Source: JAVBLG01 sp031553655 (GTDB taxonomy: Bacteria > Desulfobacterota > Desulfovibrionia > Desulfovibrionales > Desulfovibrionaceae). From it: a stretch of 64,000 nucleotides of DNA. The position numbers and the translations under genes are program-made. Below are positions 33,298 to 42,306 of the stretch, in pieces (the stretch's first letter is position 1; the number at the start of each line of letters is the position of its first letter). Under the pieces are notes generated by a model. The model saw only the letters and a program-made list of their open reading frames with translations, was not told the origin of the DNA and ran no database searches. The stretch lies in NCBI GenBank assembly GCA_031553655.1, contig JAVBLG010000075.1:1-64000 (forward strand). The letters are read 5' to 3'.

Positions 33298-33712
33298 GTA
33301 TTATTTTGGGTGAAATGTATTTTGCCGCAAAAAAATATGAAAATATTAACATATACATATAATATACCGCCGCGAATGTACCGTGAATTATTGGAATATT
33401 CTTTTCTTTTTTAAAATAAAACATATTTACTGGAGCATTGCCAAACAATGTATTATCTGAAGAAGTTCCAAAATTCATATATCCCATAACCACACAATAC
33501 AACATAAGCACTGAAACACTTTTATTCAAAATTTTCACATTAAAGTAACTTACAACTACAATTACAATGGCAAGTATCCTAACGCATTCTGACAGAATAA
33601 CATAAAAAAGTGCTGCCTGCTCCAAGTGGCCTCCATATATCCAAACGACATGATCAAAAATAAAAAAGAGAGATAAAACAATCCTACTACGATTTTTCAG
33701 AGAAATTGTCAT
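33287..33712 (-). CDS. Small AT-rich membrane protein, paralogue 1
   Basis: A 141-aa protein with four hydrophobic segments and a basic C-terminus (FAAKYISPKIIQKK). It is clearly related to the gene at 33878-34399: NRSRIVLSLFFIFDHVVW against NRCRIVLLLFFIVDHLVW, ALFYVILSECVR against ALFYVVISECVR, and FAAKYISPK against FAAKHISPK. The regions just upstream are also alike (TTGTGAGC-GTGATGAA, complement sense). Very AT-rich compared with flanking genes. Function unknown; immunity or phage-exclusion roles are possible. Confidence 0.7.
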   Translation of the reverse strand: MTISLKNRSRIVLSLFFIFDHVVWIYGGHLEQAALFYVILSECVRILAIVIVVVSYFNVKILNKSVSVLMLYCVVMGYMNFGTSSDNTLFGNAPVNMFYFKKEKNIPIIHGTFAAVYYMYMLIFSYFFAAKYISPKIIQKK

Positions 33713-33877
33713 ATTAATTCCCGCTCTGTTGTGAGCCGTGATGAAGAGAATGTTGTACGCGACGACTTAAATTTTTACTTACACCTTGCTATGAGACTTT
33801 GAAGTTTCAACGCTAATCAATAATCATGCGCGATTATTTTTATTACTGTATATATGCCGGCAATTTTCTTCGAAATA

Positions 33878-34399
33878 TCAAAAAAACAACACATAACAAA
33901 TACACAAAACAACGCTAACTAAAATAGACAATACAAGGAAAAGTTCGTAACTTTTGTCACTATCCCAGAAGCTGTCTCCACTGCTGCTGTCCTTTTTAGG
34001 CGAAATGTGTTTTGCCGCGAACATATAAGTAGATATTATAACGCATGTATAATAAAATACCAACCAAGATTCCAAAGGAATGTTTTCTTCTCTTTTAAAC
34101 CCCATAATATTTGGCATGGGTCTCCCGAATCTATATACAACAACGTGGGAGCCATAATAACCCAAACTGAGCATTATTAAGGAGTATGCCATAATAACCG
34201 CAACGCTTGTGCTCAAAATTTTACTGCAGTAAAAGCTGGCTATAAACGCGAACAGTGCGAATAAACGCACACATTCCGATATAACAACATAAAAAAGCGC
34301 CACGCGTTCAAAATTACCTGCCGCTGCCCAGACAAGATGATCAACAATGAAAAAAAGCAATAAAACTATGCGGCAGCGATTTTCCGGGGAAATTGGCAT
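33878..34399 (-). CDS. Small AT-rich membrane protein, paralogue 2
   Basis: A 173-aa protein of the same family as 33287-33712 but with an extra C-terminal part (about 135-173): a polar DSSSGDSFWDSDKSYE linker and a fifth hydrophobic segment. AGGAAT precedes the ATG. The two genes look like a tandem duplication that included the promoter region, with later divergence. No enzymatic motif is visible. Confidence 0.7.
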   Translation of the reverse strand: MPISPENRCRIVLLLFFIVDHLVWAAAGNFERVALFYVVISECVRLFALFAFIASFYCSKILSTSVAVIMAYSLIMLSLGYYGSHVVVYRFGRPMPNIMGFKREENIPLESWLVFYYTCVIISTYMFAAKHISPKKDSSSGDSFWDSDKSYELFLVLSILVSVVLCICYVLFF

Positions 34400-34442
34400 A
34401 CTATTCCTATTTTATTGTGAGCGGTGATGAAAATAAATTAAA

Positions 34443-34475
34443 GCGGAACCGGAAAAATTAATATCCCGGTTCCGC
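34443..34475 (-). terminator. Terminator of the lactate dehydrogenase genes
   Basis: Arms GCGGAACCGG and CGGTTCCGC are followed on the minus strand by TTTAATTTATTTT. It lies 100 nt after the stop of the gene at 34575. Confidence 0.7.
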
Positions 34476-34533
34476 ATCAAATTATTTGCAAAAGGCGTTT
34501 TTTAGATCCAGTCCGATAGAAGCACGGTCCGTC

Positions 34534-34568
34534 AGAGCATTTCGCTCATTTCATTCGCAAAACGCTCT
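34534..34568. repeat. 35-bp palindrome, family A copy 3
   Basis: AGAGCATTTCGC at the left and GCAAAACGCTCT at the right. It begins 7 nt after the lutB stop (minus strand). It is identical to copy 4 at 42158, and a matching GTCCGTC/GGCCGTC also precedes each. Confidence 0.9.
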
Positions 34569-34574
34569 CAGAAG

Positions 34575-36728
34575 TTACTTTTTCAAGTGGTCATTCAACA
34601 ATTCGGATATATGGGTCACCTTGAGCTTCAGGCCCTTTTTCTCGGCCCCGCCGCGCAGCTGCATCACGCAGCCTGGGCAGTCAGCCACAAGGCGCTCGGC
34701 TCCGGAAGCGCTCACGTTTTCCAGCTTCTTTGCCAGAATATTGGCTGAAACCTTGGGGAACTTCACCGAATAGGAACCACCGAAGCCGCAGCACACTTCT
34801 TCTTCGGCCGACTGTACATATTCGGCGGACGCGGCGATCAGATCGCGCGGGGCGGCGTGAACATCAAGGCCCCGGCACAGATGGCAGGCAGCGTGATAGG
34901 CCACTTTTTCACCGTTGTTCACGAAGCTGTCGGCCCCAAGGCCGAGGGTATCGCGCACAAAGGAGCTGAAGTCGGTAATCTTGTCCGTGAAGGCGCGCAC
35001 CCGCTGGATTTCGCCGCGTTTGTCCTCAAGCAGATGGCCGTATTTGTGTTTGAGATGCGAGGCGCAGGAGGCGCAGAGGGTGATGATGGCCTCATATCTG
35101 GCGGGATCAAAGGCCTTGACATTCTGCATGGCCACTTCCTTGGACACCTTGCGCTGGCCCATGGTTTCCAGGGGCAGGCCGCAGCAGGTCTGATCCATGG
35201 GAAATTCCACGTCAACGCCCTGCGAAGCCAACAGTTTCACTCCGGCTTCAAGCTGTTCGGGGTAGATGAAGTCGCCCGCGCAGCCGCTGAAAATGGCCAC
35301 GCGATAACGCGGCGAGTCAATTTTGGGCTTCACCGCTTCCCACTTGTCGCGGAAAGACTCTCCGGCCAGGGCGGGCAAGGCCCGGAACCCGTGATCGCCA
35401 AGGAACATCTGCGGCAAATGGCGGATGTAGGGAGTGCCGCCGGTAACCGGCCGCTGGGCGAATTTGGCGAATTTGAGCAGCGAATGGAAGACCTTGCGGT
35501 TTCTCATGGCCGCGCCAAGCAGGGTAGCTTCAATGGGCGTGCCCTCTTCCTCATTGAGCCTGGCGCGAATTTCCATAATCATTTTGGGCAGGTCAATGCC
35601 ACCGGCGCAGATATCCTTGCAGGCTTCACAGTTGATGCAGTTTTGCACCAGCACCTTGGCCTTGTCGCGCCCGTGGAAGAAGTAAGTCAGAATCAGGCCG
35701 ATGGCTCCGATGTAGATATACCCCATCTTGTGCCCGCCCACCATGCGGTACACCGGGCACACATTGGCGCAGGCTCCGCAACGCACGCAGTTGAGCACGT
35801 CGGAAAAAACCGGGTCCTTGGCCAGAGCCGAACGGCCATTATCCAGGAAGATCACATGCATGATCTTGCGGCCGCTTTCCGTATTTTTACTTTCCGTGGC
35901 CCCGGAAATCCAGTTCACATAAGAGGTGAGCATCTGGGCAGTGGCATTGCGGGGCAAAACCATAAGGGCCTTCAGGGCTTCGTCAATGGTGGGCGTGAGC
36001 TTGTCCAACCCGGCCAGGGCCACATGCACCTTGGGCAGAGTGGTGACCATGCGGGCATTGCCCTCGTTGGTCACGGTGGCAATGGCTCCGGTTTCGGCCA
36101 CGGCAAAGTTGACTCCGGAAACGCCCATGCCGCATTCAATGAACTTGCGGCGCAGCGAACGACGGGCCACGCGCACCAGTTTGGTTATGTCATTGTCGAG
36201 ATGTTTGCCCACTTCTTTGGAAAAGTCGTCGGCCACCTGTTCCTTGGAAAGGTGGATGGCGGGCATGACCATGTGCGAGGGGCCTTCATGGCGCAACTGG
36301 ATAATCCATTCCCCAAGGTCACTCTCCACCACTTCAAGGCCGTCTTTTTCCAGACGAGTGTTGAGCTGAGTTTCCTCAGCGGTCATGGATTTAGATTTCA
36401 CCACCATTTTTACGCCGTTTTCGGCGGCAATGCGGGCAATAAGCTCGTTGGCGTCAGCGGCTGTGGCCACACGGTGCACAAACACGCCACGCTTTTCAGC
36501 TTCGGTTTTAAATTGCTCATAAAGCTCATCAAGGCGTTTGGTGGAAGCGCGTTTGGAAGCGGCTATGTCGGCGATCAGAGCGCGATCATCAAGGCCGCGA
36601 AAAATGTTTTCGCGGTTGCCCTTGTAGGCCACGGCAAACTTGTCCAGGGCCTGGCGCAAAAAAGTATTGTCCAGGGCCGCGCTTAGATCATCCTTATAAG
36701 AAGACATATCTTTAGGAGCGTCATGCAT
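34575..36728 (-). CDS. L-lactate dehydrogenase iron-sulfur subunit, LutB-LutA fusion
   Basis: A 717-aa protein starting at ATG 36728 behind GGAGGAC. An N-terminal LUD (LutB) domain spans about 60-300, including FAVAETGAIATVTNEGNAR. Two [4Fe-4S] motifs follow: Cys314/317/320/324 (CVRCGACANVCP) and Cys364/367/370/374 (CINCEACKDIC). Two CCG repeats (TCCGLPLE, about 530; VCCGFGG, about 660) correspond to LutA. This fused layout is typical of Desulfovibrio, where it oxidises lactate to pyruvate together with LutC. It starts 1 nt after the lutC stop. Lactate permease and pyruvate oxidoreductase are not in the window. Confidence 0.92.
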   Translation of the reverse strand: MHDAPKDMSSYKDDLSAALDNTFLRQALDKFAVAYKGNRENIFRGLDDRALIADIAASKRASTKRLDELYEQFKTEAEKRGVFVHRVATAADANELIARIAAENGVKMVVKSKSMTAEETQLNTRLEKDGLEVVESDLGEWIIQLRHEGPSHMVMPAIHLSKEQVADDFSKEVGKHLDNDITKLVRVARRSLRRKFIECGMGVSGVNFAVAETGAIATVTNEGNARMVTTLPKVHVALAGLDKLTPTIDEALKALMVLPRNATAQMLTSYVNWISGATESKNTESGRKIMHVIFLDNGRSALAKDPVFSDVLNCVRCGACANVCPVYRMVGGHKMGYIYIGAIGLILTYFFHGRDKAKVLVQNCINCEACKDICAGGIDLPKMIMEIRARLNEEEGTPIEATLLGAAMRNRKVFHSLLKFAKFAQRPVTGGTPYIRHLPQMFLGDHGFRALPALAGESFRDKWEAVKPKIDSPRYRVAIFSGCAGDFIYPEQLEAGVKLLASQGVDVEFPMDQTCCGLPLETMGQRKVSKEVAMQNVKAFDPARYEAIITLCASCASHLKHKYGHLLEDKRGEIQRVRAFTDKITDFSSFVRDTLGLGADSFVNNGEKVAYHAACHLCRGLDVHAAPRDLIAASAEYVQSAEEEVCCGFGGSYSVKFPKVSANILAKKLENVSASGAERLVADCPGCVMQLRGGAEKKGLKLKVTHISELLNDHLKK

Positions 36729-36729
36729 T

Positions 36730-37365
36730 TTATTTGTCCTCCAACAGAATGATATGCAATTCAAGGGGGCCGTGCACACCTATGGTCAGCACGCGCTCAA
36801 TGTCGGCAGTGCGGCTGGGCCCGGTAATGAAAGTGGTGCAGCTGGCCCCGCCCTTCTGCTGCATGGCGCGCAGGTCACCGGCAATGGAAGCCAGATCTTT
36901 TTTGATTGTGGAGGGACGCAGCATAATGACGCTTATCTCACAAACCATGCTGGCCAGGCGGGTTTCTTCGTCATTGGCGTTGAGTATGCAGGTGCCGCTG
37001 TCGGCTACGGCCAGATCAGCGGCCACAACGCCCACGTCAAAACCGGCAAGGTAGTTGCGCAGTCCTTCGCTCACGCAGAGCGCGCCTTTTTCCGCGCAGG
37101 CTTTTTCCAGGGCCGCGCCGTCAGCCGCGGCAAGCCCGTGCCAGCCTACTACCCGCCCTTTGCGCGTGGGCACGCCTTCGCTGTTCAGCGGTCCAACTTC
37201 AGCCTCGGGCGCGTCGGCCAGAAGTTCGGCAGGTTCCTTTTTTTCGCATAACTCCATAATATAAGCCACAGCCTCGCCCCAGGAAGAGGCGTCAGTTACT
37301 TTGGCCCCGACAACGCCGGCCTTGGTCTTGAAAAGTTCGACCAGGGCGGAATCAACCTGTGCCAT
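36730..37365 (-). CDS. lutC: LutC/LldG, LUD-domain subunit of lactate dehydrogenase
   Basis: A 211-aa protein. ATG 37365 has AAAGGAG before it. The LUD fold is shown by GVVAADLAVADSGTCILNANDEETRLAS and the C-terminal TFITGPSRTADIERVLTIGVHGP (about 180-202), the usual end of LutC/YkgG proteins. It is the first gene of the two-gene lactate oxidation operon and probably needed for the activity of the large iron-sulfur subunit. Confidence 0.92.
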   Translation of the reverse strand: MAQVDSALVELFKTKAGVVGAKVTDASSWGEAVAYIMELCEKKEPAELLADAPEAEVGPLNSEGVPTRKGRVVGWHGLAAADGAALEKACAEKGALCVSEGLRNYLAGFDVGVVAADLAVADSGTCILNANDEETRLASMVCEISVIMLRPSTIKKDLASIAGDLRAMQQKGGASCTTFITGPSRTADIERVLTIGVHGPLELHIILLEDK

Positions 37366-37548
37366 ATTTAATGCTCCTTTTGGTGGTATGGACAACAAAA
37401 ACATAATGTCTACGCGAAGCGAACCACTTTGGCTTCAGGTTCGGCGCGGTAGGCAAGAGAATAATATATTCTCTGATTTATTATTTTTCTCTCTAGATAA
37501 TGTCTGTTTATGCTACTTTCAAGCCCATGAGCAAGTCAATAAATTTCC

Positions 37549-37577
37549 TTGACAGACAAGGCGGCGAGGGGTAATTT
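37549..37577 (+). promoter_or_regulatory. Sigma70-type promoter candidate for skp
   Basis: TTGACA (37549-37554), a 17-nt spacer and TAATTT (37572-37577), about 110 nt upstream of the Skp gene. The -35 box and spacing are ideal; the -10 is weak. The same 324-nt gap must also hold the divergent lutC promoter. Confidence 0.5.
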
Positions 37578-37689
37578 TTTTCCGTCATTTTGTCAACTCA
37601 TATTACCATCATACAGTTATCTTTTTCGGGCCGGCCAAGCCGGCTGTTTTTGTCGTGTTTAAAATTTTTTTCATATAGGAGATTGAATA

Positions 37690-38223
37690 ATGCAAAAAGC
37701 GCTCATTTTGGCCGTGGCGGCCGTATTGCTTTCTGCCAACGTGGCCCTGGCCGAAGTGAAAATCGGCGTTGTGGATATGCAGGTTATCGCCACTCAAAGC
37801 GATGCGGCCAAAGATGCCCGCAACAAGATGGAGTCACGGTACGGCTCGGAAAAGAAAAGCCTGGAAAAGCAAGCCCAGGATCTGCAAAAGCAGGCGGAAT
37901 CGTTTAAAGACGCTTCTGAAGACAAGAAAATGGACTTCTTGCGCAAGAAACGCGATTTTGACGAAAAGTCCCGCAATTTCGCCCGCAAGGTCGAACAGGA
38001 CGAAATGGAAATCCGCCGCAGCATGGTCTCCCTGGTGTTCAAAGCTTCCCAGGAAGTGGCCCAGCGCAAGGGTTTCAATTATGTGGTTGACGTGACCTCC
38101 GGCGGCGTCCTTTATGCCGAACAGAACATGGACCTTACCCAGGACATTCTGGCGGAAGTGAACAAGCTTTGGAAATCCGGCTACGGCAAGGATTCCGGCT
38201 CCTCCAGCAAGAAAAAGAAGTAA
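37690..38223 (+). CDS. skp: Skp/OmpH periplasmic chaperone
   Basis: A 177-aa exported protein. The signal peptide (QKALILAVAAVLLSANVALA) is followed by EVKIGVVDMQVIATQSDAAK, the start of the Skp core, and a long charged coiled coil (about 45-115) that forms the tentacles gripping unfolded outer-membrane proteins. The C-terminus returns to the core (NYVVDVTSGGVLYAEQNMDLTQDILAEVNK) and ends in a Lys-rich tail. AGGAG precedes the ATG. It is monocistronic, with its own terminator. Confidence 0.92.
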   Translation: MQKALILAVAAVLLSANVALAEVKIGVVDMQVIATQSDAAKDARNKMESRYGSEKKSLEKQAQDLQKQAESFKDASEDKKMDFLRKKRDFDEKSRNFARKVEQDEMEIRRSMVSLVFKASQEVAQRKGFNYVVDVTSGGVLYAEQNMDLTQDILAEVNKLWKSGYGKDSGSSSKKKK

Positions 38224-38290
38224 GCCGATACATAAGGCGCTTGGGCCGGGCGGGCCATAACTCCGCCCAGAGCGACCGAAATATATCTCG

Positions 38291-38327
38291 AAGGGGGAAG
38301 GAGTTTCATACTCTTTCCCCCTTTTTA
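38291..38327 (+). terminator. Terminator of skp
   Basis: AAGGGGGAAGGAGT pairs with ACTCTTTCCCCCTT (one G-U) around TTCAT, followed by a T-run. Confidence 0.92.
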
Positions 38328-38329
38328 GT

Positions 38330-38690
38330 TTGAAATTTTCTAAAAATACTGCCTGATGAAGTATTACGGCAAACTACCCCACTACCGGGTACCGCGCTGA
38401 GGCACGGAGGCCCTGACGGGTATCTCAGGGCTGACGCGCCTCAGCGCGGATGCCCGAGACACTTGCGTTAGCAAATGCCCGAATGCGTTAGCATTCGTAA
38501 CTAGGCGGAGCGGAACGACGCCGTACTCAAATCGCGCAAGCGCTGCGATTAATCACCTTAAACTGATGGTTTTGTTAGCATGCAAAACAAGATGCGTCAG
38601 CCCTGACGGGTATCTTGTGGTAAATTTAATAGCATGCTATTTGAATAAAATAATGTAAAAATTGGCGGAAACGGCATCTTAACGAAAACA
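38330..38690. repeat. Palindrome-rich intergenic region, with family D copy 2
   Basis: No gene is seen in about 370 nt. GCGCTGAGGC (about 38394-38403) pairs with GCCTCAGCGC. CCCTGACGGGTATCT occurs twice (about 38411 and 38600), the second inside a CAAGAT-CGTCAG-CTGACG-ATCTTG palindrome. Bases 38431-38513 resemble the element at 9732-9820 (GCCCGAGAC, GCAAATG, ATTCGTA). It looks like several repeat elements inserted side by side. Confidence 0.7.
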
Positions 38691-38727
38691 GAGCCCTTTT
38701 TAACCAATGCAAGTCGAGGATGATCCC

Positions 38728-39036
38728 ATGATTAAACATCTTGTCTGGTGGACATTGAAGGACGAGGCCGAGGGCAATACCGCAATTGAAAACGCCAGAA
38801 TTATGAAAGAAAAATTGGAGCGCCAGAAAGGGCTTGTACCATCCCTCAAAAATATGGAGGTATCAACCCATTTTCTGGCTTCAACCACGGAGCATGTGCA
38901 AATTTTGATGCAAACCACCCACGAGGACATCGCCGGGCTGAAAGCCTACGCCGAAGATCCCGAGCACAAAAGCTGTGTGGAATTTATAAGAAAGGTAGTG
39001 GCTACGCGTAAAGCCATAGATTTTGTGGTGGAATAA
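38728..39036 (+). CDS. Dabb-domain (stress-responsive alpha/beta barrel) protein
   Basis: A 102-aa protein starting at ATG 38728 with GAGG before it. The IKHLVWWTLKDEAEG start, HFLASTTEHVQILMQTTHEDIAGLKAYAEDPEH middle and a C-terminal FVVE are typical of the Dabb ferredoxin-like fold, usually a homodimer of unknown substrate in bacteria. It opens a plus-strand group with a TPM-like protein, an HD protein and a methyltransferase. Confidence 0.85.
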   Translation: MIKHLVWWTLKDEAEGNTAIENARIMKEKLERQKGLVPSLKNMEVSTHFLASTTEHVQILMQTTHEDIAGLKAYAEDPEHKSCVEFIRKVVATRKAIDFVVE

Positions 39037-39047
39037 CGGCGACGAAA

Positions 39048-39527
39048 ATGGGTTTGGGCTTGAATATAATATCTCAGAGGGCGGGACGCCCTTTATTGCG
39101 TTCTTTATTGCTGGCCGTGCTGTTCGCGGCGGTTACCGTAGTTTATTGGCATAATTTTGAAGTTCGCCTCGACGGTATTCTGTCCCGCGATCTGAACGAC
39201 GAGGCCAAAGTGCTCAGCAGTGATGACAAAAGCAGATTACTGAGGGCCATGGCAGCCTTTAAACGCCAATTCGGCCTTGAACTTAAAGTGGACATTTATC
39301 TCGACGCCATACCGTCCATAAAAAAATCAGGGCATGCCGCTCTGTTCAGCCTGGGCATAAAAAACGCCGATGTGGAAATAACGTTGCCACTGGTGGCTTA
39401 TAAGGCTATAGACAAGGCCAATCTGCGAAAACTTGATGATGATTTGAGTTCCTGCCTGCACTATATGCCGCCGGCCCATTGCATTTTCAACGGCATACAT
39501 GCTCTCGCCGAGTCCCTTAGCCCTTAG
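39048..39527 (+). CDS. Membrane-anchored protein resembling the TPM domain
   Basis: A 159-aa protein with one N-terminal hydrophobic segment (about 17-35) and an extracytoplasmic part. LNDEAKVLSSDDKSRLLRAMAAFKRQFGLELKVDIYLD resembles the first half of TPM domains (a Rossmann-like fold in membrane-associated proteins), but the characteristic acidic metal-site motifs are not all visible and the domain is short. It starts 12 nt after the Dabb gene. The function is unknown. Confidence 0.65.
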   Translation: MGLGLNIISQRAGRPLLRSLLLAVLFAAVTVVYWHNFEVRLDGILSRDLNDEAKVLSSDDKSRLLRAMAAFKRQFGLELKVDIYLDAIPSIKKSGHAALFSLGIKNADVEITLPLVAYKAIDKANLRKLDDDLSSCLHYMPPAHCIFNGIHALAESLSP

Positions 39528-39565
39528 CCCGCCGCACTGCGCCGCTTCAGACGAGTTTAATTCCA

Positions 39566-40351
39566 ATGGACATGAACAAACATAAAGAATGGTTTGACGA
39601 ATACGTGCGGAAAATGCGCCTGAAAATGAAGGGCGATGTTTCGCTTATAGACGTAAAGCATACGCACAGCCTGCGCGTTTTGCGCAATGCGGAAATAATA
39701 AACACGCAAATAGTTCCGCCCGGCCGCGACGACTTGGCGTCAGCCTGCCTGTTGGCCGCCCTGTATCACGACATAGGGCGTTTTGAGCAGGTTTTGCGCT
39801 GGGGCACGTACAAAGACTCGCTGTCGACCGATCACGGTCTTCTGGGGGTCAGGGTGCTCAAAGCCGAGCGCCCTCTGTACGACGAGCCGCCAGCCATCCG
39901 CGCGGCGGTAACAGCGGCCGTAGGTATGCACAACCGCTTCAGCCTGCCCTCCGGGCTTTCCGCGGATCTGGCGTTGATAACCAATGTCGTGCGCGATGCC
40001 GACAAACTGGACATCATCAGAGTAATGGCCAATCACATGCTTGATGAAAACCCCGACCATGAACACAATGGTATTGTGCTCAATGTTCTCGATGACCCCG
40101 GGGTTTACAGTCAGGCAGTTATCAACGACGCCCTGTCCGGGCGCACAGCCTCCTATAACGACTTAAGCAGCGTGAACGACTTCAAGGTGCTGCTGGGAAC
40201 GTGGCTGTATGGAATGGCTTTTGGCTGTTCAAGGCATATAATGAAACAAGCCGGATACCTGCGCAAAGTATTAGAAAGTTTGCCGCCGGAAGGGCCTTTT
40301 GGCGCGGTGCGCGCACACCTTTTGTCCGGCCTTGAGGCTGTTTGTGCCTGA
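39566..40351 (+). CDS. HD-domain phosphohydrolase
   Basis: A 261-aa protein. The metal ligands of the HD superfamily are visible as HTHSLRVLRN (about 33-42), ALYHDIGRFEQ (about 66-76), STDHGLLGVRVLK and VRDADKLDIIRVMA (about 142-155). Such enzymes remove phosphate from nucleotides or other phosphoesters; the true substrate is not predictable. The next gene begins inside its last codons (GTG 40344), suggesting translational coupling. Confidence 0.85.
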   Translation: MDMNKHKEWFDEYVRKMRLKMKGDVSLIDVKHTHSLRVLRNAEIINTQIVPPGRDDLASACLLAALYHDIGRFEQVLRWGTYKDSLSTDHGLLGVRVLKAERPLYDEPPAIRAAVTAAVGMHNRFSLPSGLSADLALITNVVRDADKLDIIRVMANHMLDENPDHEHNGIVLNVLDDPGVYSQAVINDALSGRTASYNDLSSVNDFKVLLGTWLYGMAFGCSRHIMKQAGYLRKVLESLPPEGPFGAVRAHLLSGLEAVCA

Positions 40352-40991
40352 GCGCAAGACTGAAGCGAGCGGCTCGGCCGCGCCCGTAGCCGACAGCTAT
40401 GGCCGCGTTGTTGCCGCCATGTATGAGCCACTGCTGGGTTTTCTGCTCGCGCCCATGCGCAAAACCATTGCCGCCATGCTGCGCGAGTCCGGCTGCCGTT
40501 CCGTGCTCGATCTCTGCTGCGGCCCCGGCGGACTTGGCTGCTTTCTGCGCCAAGCCGGTTTCTGGGGCGTCGGCCTGGACCACGATCCCAACATGCTGGC
40601 TCAGGCTGTGAAAAATAATCCTCACAACGCGTTCATCCGGGGCGATGCCGGGGTGCTGCCCTTTGCCTCGCAAACCTTTGACGCTGCGGTCATCGCCCTG
40701 GCTCTGCACGAAATGCCTCTGAGCACGGCCGAAGCCGCGCTTGGCGAGGCCTTGCGCGTGTCCAGACGCGTTATTGTGGCTGAATATCGCCTGGCCGAGC
40801 GCAATCTGGATTTGCCGGGCCGCCTTGCCGCAACCGTTGTGGAGCGCCTGGTGGGTGGAGAGCATTGGCGTAATTACAAAATTTTTATGCAAAACGGCGG
40901 GATCGAAGGCCTTCTGTATCGCGGGCCGGGGGCAATTATCCTACGGCGCAACGCCCTTGCCGGCGCAGCGGCGGTTATCATGATCGAATGA
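40344..40991 (+). CDS. Class I SAM-dependent methyltransferase
   Basis: About 215 aa if translation starts at GTG 40344, which has GAGG before it and overlaps the HD gene by 8 nt. A longer frame to 40299 is possible. VLDLCCGPGGLGCFLRQAGF is motif I (SAM binding), VGLDHDPNML is motif II, and FDAAVIALALHEMPLS is motif IV. This is the UbiE/small-molecule methyltransferase type. YRLAERNLDLPGRLAATVVERLVGGEHWRNYKIF resembles a segment seen in UbiE-like proteins that act on lipid or quinone-like substrates, but the target is not known. Confidence 0.82.
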   Translation: MPERKTEASGSAAPVADSYGRVVAAMYEPLLGFLLAPMRKTIAAMLRESGCRSVLDLCCGPGGLGCFLRQAGFWGVGLDHDPNMLAQAVKNNPHNAFIRGDAGVLPFASQTFDAAVIALALHEMPLSTAEAALGEALRVSRRVIVAEYRLAERNLDLPGRLAATVVERLVGGEHWRNYKIFMQNGGIEGLLYRGPGAIILRRNALAGAAAVIMIE

Positions 40992-41016
40992 AAAATAATC
41001 GCAAATTGGAAAATAG

Positions 41017-42135
41017 ATGGCCAAATTAATAATTTTGGGCAATCAGGCCCGAGCCATGGTCAATTTCTGGACTGTGCTCATAAACATGGCCAAAGAAGCC
41101 GGACATGAAATTTTGTGCCTTGTGCCCCATGGCGACCCCGAGACCTCGGGCGAACTTGAAAAACTGGGGGTACGGGTAGGCTTTTACCCTCTGGATCGCA
41201 AAGGGATCAACCCTGCCAGAGATCTGAAAACCCTGTCGTCCCTATATGCCATTTTCAGGGTTGAAAACCCCGATGTGGTATTTGCCTACACCATAAAACC
41301 AGTAATTTACGGGGGGCTGGCGGCGCGCCTGGCCGGAGTGAAGCGCAGATTCTCGGCCATAACCGGGCTGGGCTATGCCTTTGAAGCCGACAGCTTTTTC
41401 AAAAAAAACATCCAGAAACTGGCGATATGTCTTTACTCTTCAGCGCTCAAGGGCGCAAAAGCGGTTTTTTTTCAAAATGAGGAAGACAAGAAAATTTTTA
41501 TTGACAAGGGAATAATGAGCCGGGGCACAAAAATAATCCTGACCAAAGGAACCGGAGTAGACACAAAGCGTTTCACCCCCGGCCCCGATCCCGAAGGGCC
41601 GCCTTCTTTCCTTCTGGTGGGGCGATTGCTTGAAGCCAAGGGGCTCTATGAATATGCCGCCGCCGCGCGCCTGCTCAAGAAAAAATACCCCGAGGCACGC
41701 TTTCAAATTCTTGGCCCACCGGAACAAGGGCTTGGCAGTGTGCCCCTGGACACCGTGAAGTTGTGGCAGGAAGAAGGAATTATCGAGTATTTGGGCCAAA
41801 CCAGAGATGTGCGCCCCTATGTGGCAAAATCCGGCGTGATGGTGCTGCCATCCTGGCGCGAGGGCACGCCCTGCTCTATTATGGAAGGCATGGCTATGGG
41901 CCGGGCCGCCGTGGTAACCGATGTGCCGGGCTGCCGCGAAGTGGTGAGGAACGGTGTAAACGGCTATATGACGCCGGCGCGCGACCCCGAAGCTCTGGCT
42001 TCGGCCATGGAAGCTTTTATTCTCAACCCTGGATTGATTTCCTCTATGGGCCGGGCCGGACGAAAAATGGCCGAGGATGATTTCGATGCGGTGCTGGTGG
42101 CTAATCAGATGTTGTCTATCATGGAACTGCGGTGA
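41017..42135 (+). CDS. GT4 glycosyltransferase (PglA/CapM-like)
   Basis: A 372-aa GT-B enzyme. The N-terminal domain (LVPHGDPETSGELEKLGV, PLDRKGINPARDLKTL, FAYTIKPVIYGGLAARLAGV, ITGLGYAF) is that of transferases acting on undecaprenyl-diphosphate-linked amino sugars, such as PglA. The donor domain has FLLVGRLLEAKGLYEYA (about 192-208) and LPSWREGTPCSIMEGMAMGRA (about 279-299, EX7E-like). It lies 20 kb from the main glycan locus and is followed by a family A palindrome. Confidence 0.85.
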   Translation: MAKLIILGNQARAMVNFWTVLINMAKEAGHEILCLVPHGDPETSGELEKLGVRVGFYPLDRKGINPARDLKTLSSLYAIFRVENPDVVFAYTIKPVIYGGLAARLAGVKRRFSAITGLGYAFEADSFFKKNIQKLAICLYSSALKGAKAVFFQNEEDKKIFIDKGIMSRGTKIILTKGTGVDTKRFTPGPDPEGPPSFLLVGRLLEAKGLYEYAAAARLLKKKYPEARFQILGPPEQGLGSVPLDTVKLWQEEGIIEYLGQTRDVRPYVAKSGVMVLPSWREGTPCSIMEGMAMGRAAVVTDVPGCREVVRNGVNGYMTPARDPEALASAMEAFILNPGLISSMGRAGRKMAEDDFDAVLVANQMLSIMELR

Positions 42136-42157
42136 CGCCAACAACGCACGGGCCGTC

Positions 42158-42192
42158 AGAGCATTTCGCTCATTTCATTCGCAAAACGCTCT
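42158..42192. repeat. 35-bp palindrome, family A copy 4, with an attached remnant
   Basis: AGAGCATTTCGC and GCAAAACGCTCT arms, 23 nt after the glycosyltransferase stop, in the opposite orientation to the other copies relative to its gene. Bases 42193-42262 continue with a segment like 29-95 of the window. Confidence 0.9.
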
Positions 42193-42306
42193 AAAGAGCC
42201 CACTCGCTCCGTAAAAGCCTTGTTATCCTTGTCTGCCGGCAAATTGAGCGTCACCGCTTATTTCTTAATTATAGGCAACCAAAATAAAATAGTGTAAACT
42301 ACCTCT

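Noticed and set aside
34857..36686. Long plus-strand reading frame of 609 codons opposite the lactate dehydrogenase gene
   Set aside because: It is the mirror of a GC-biased real gene; the His/Gly/Ala-rich translation has no domain and the minus-strand protein has all its motifs.
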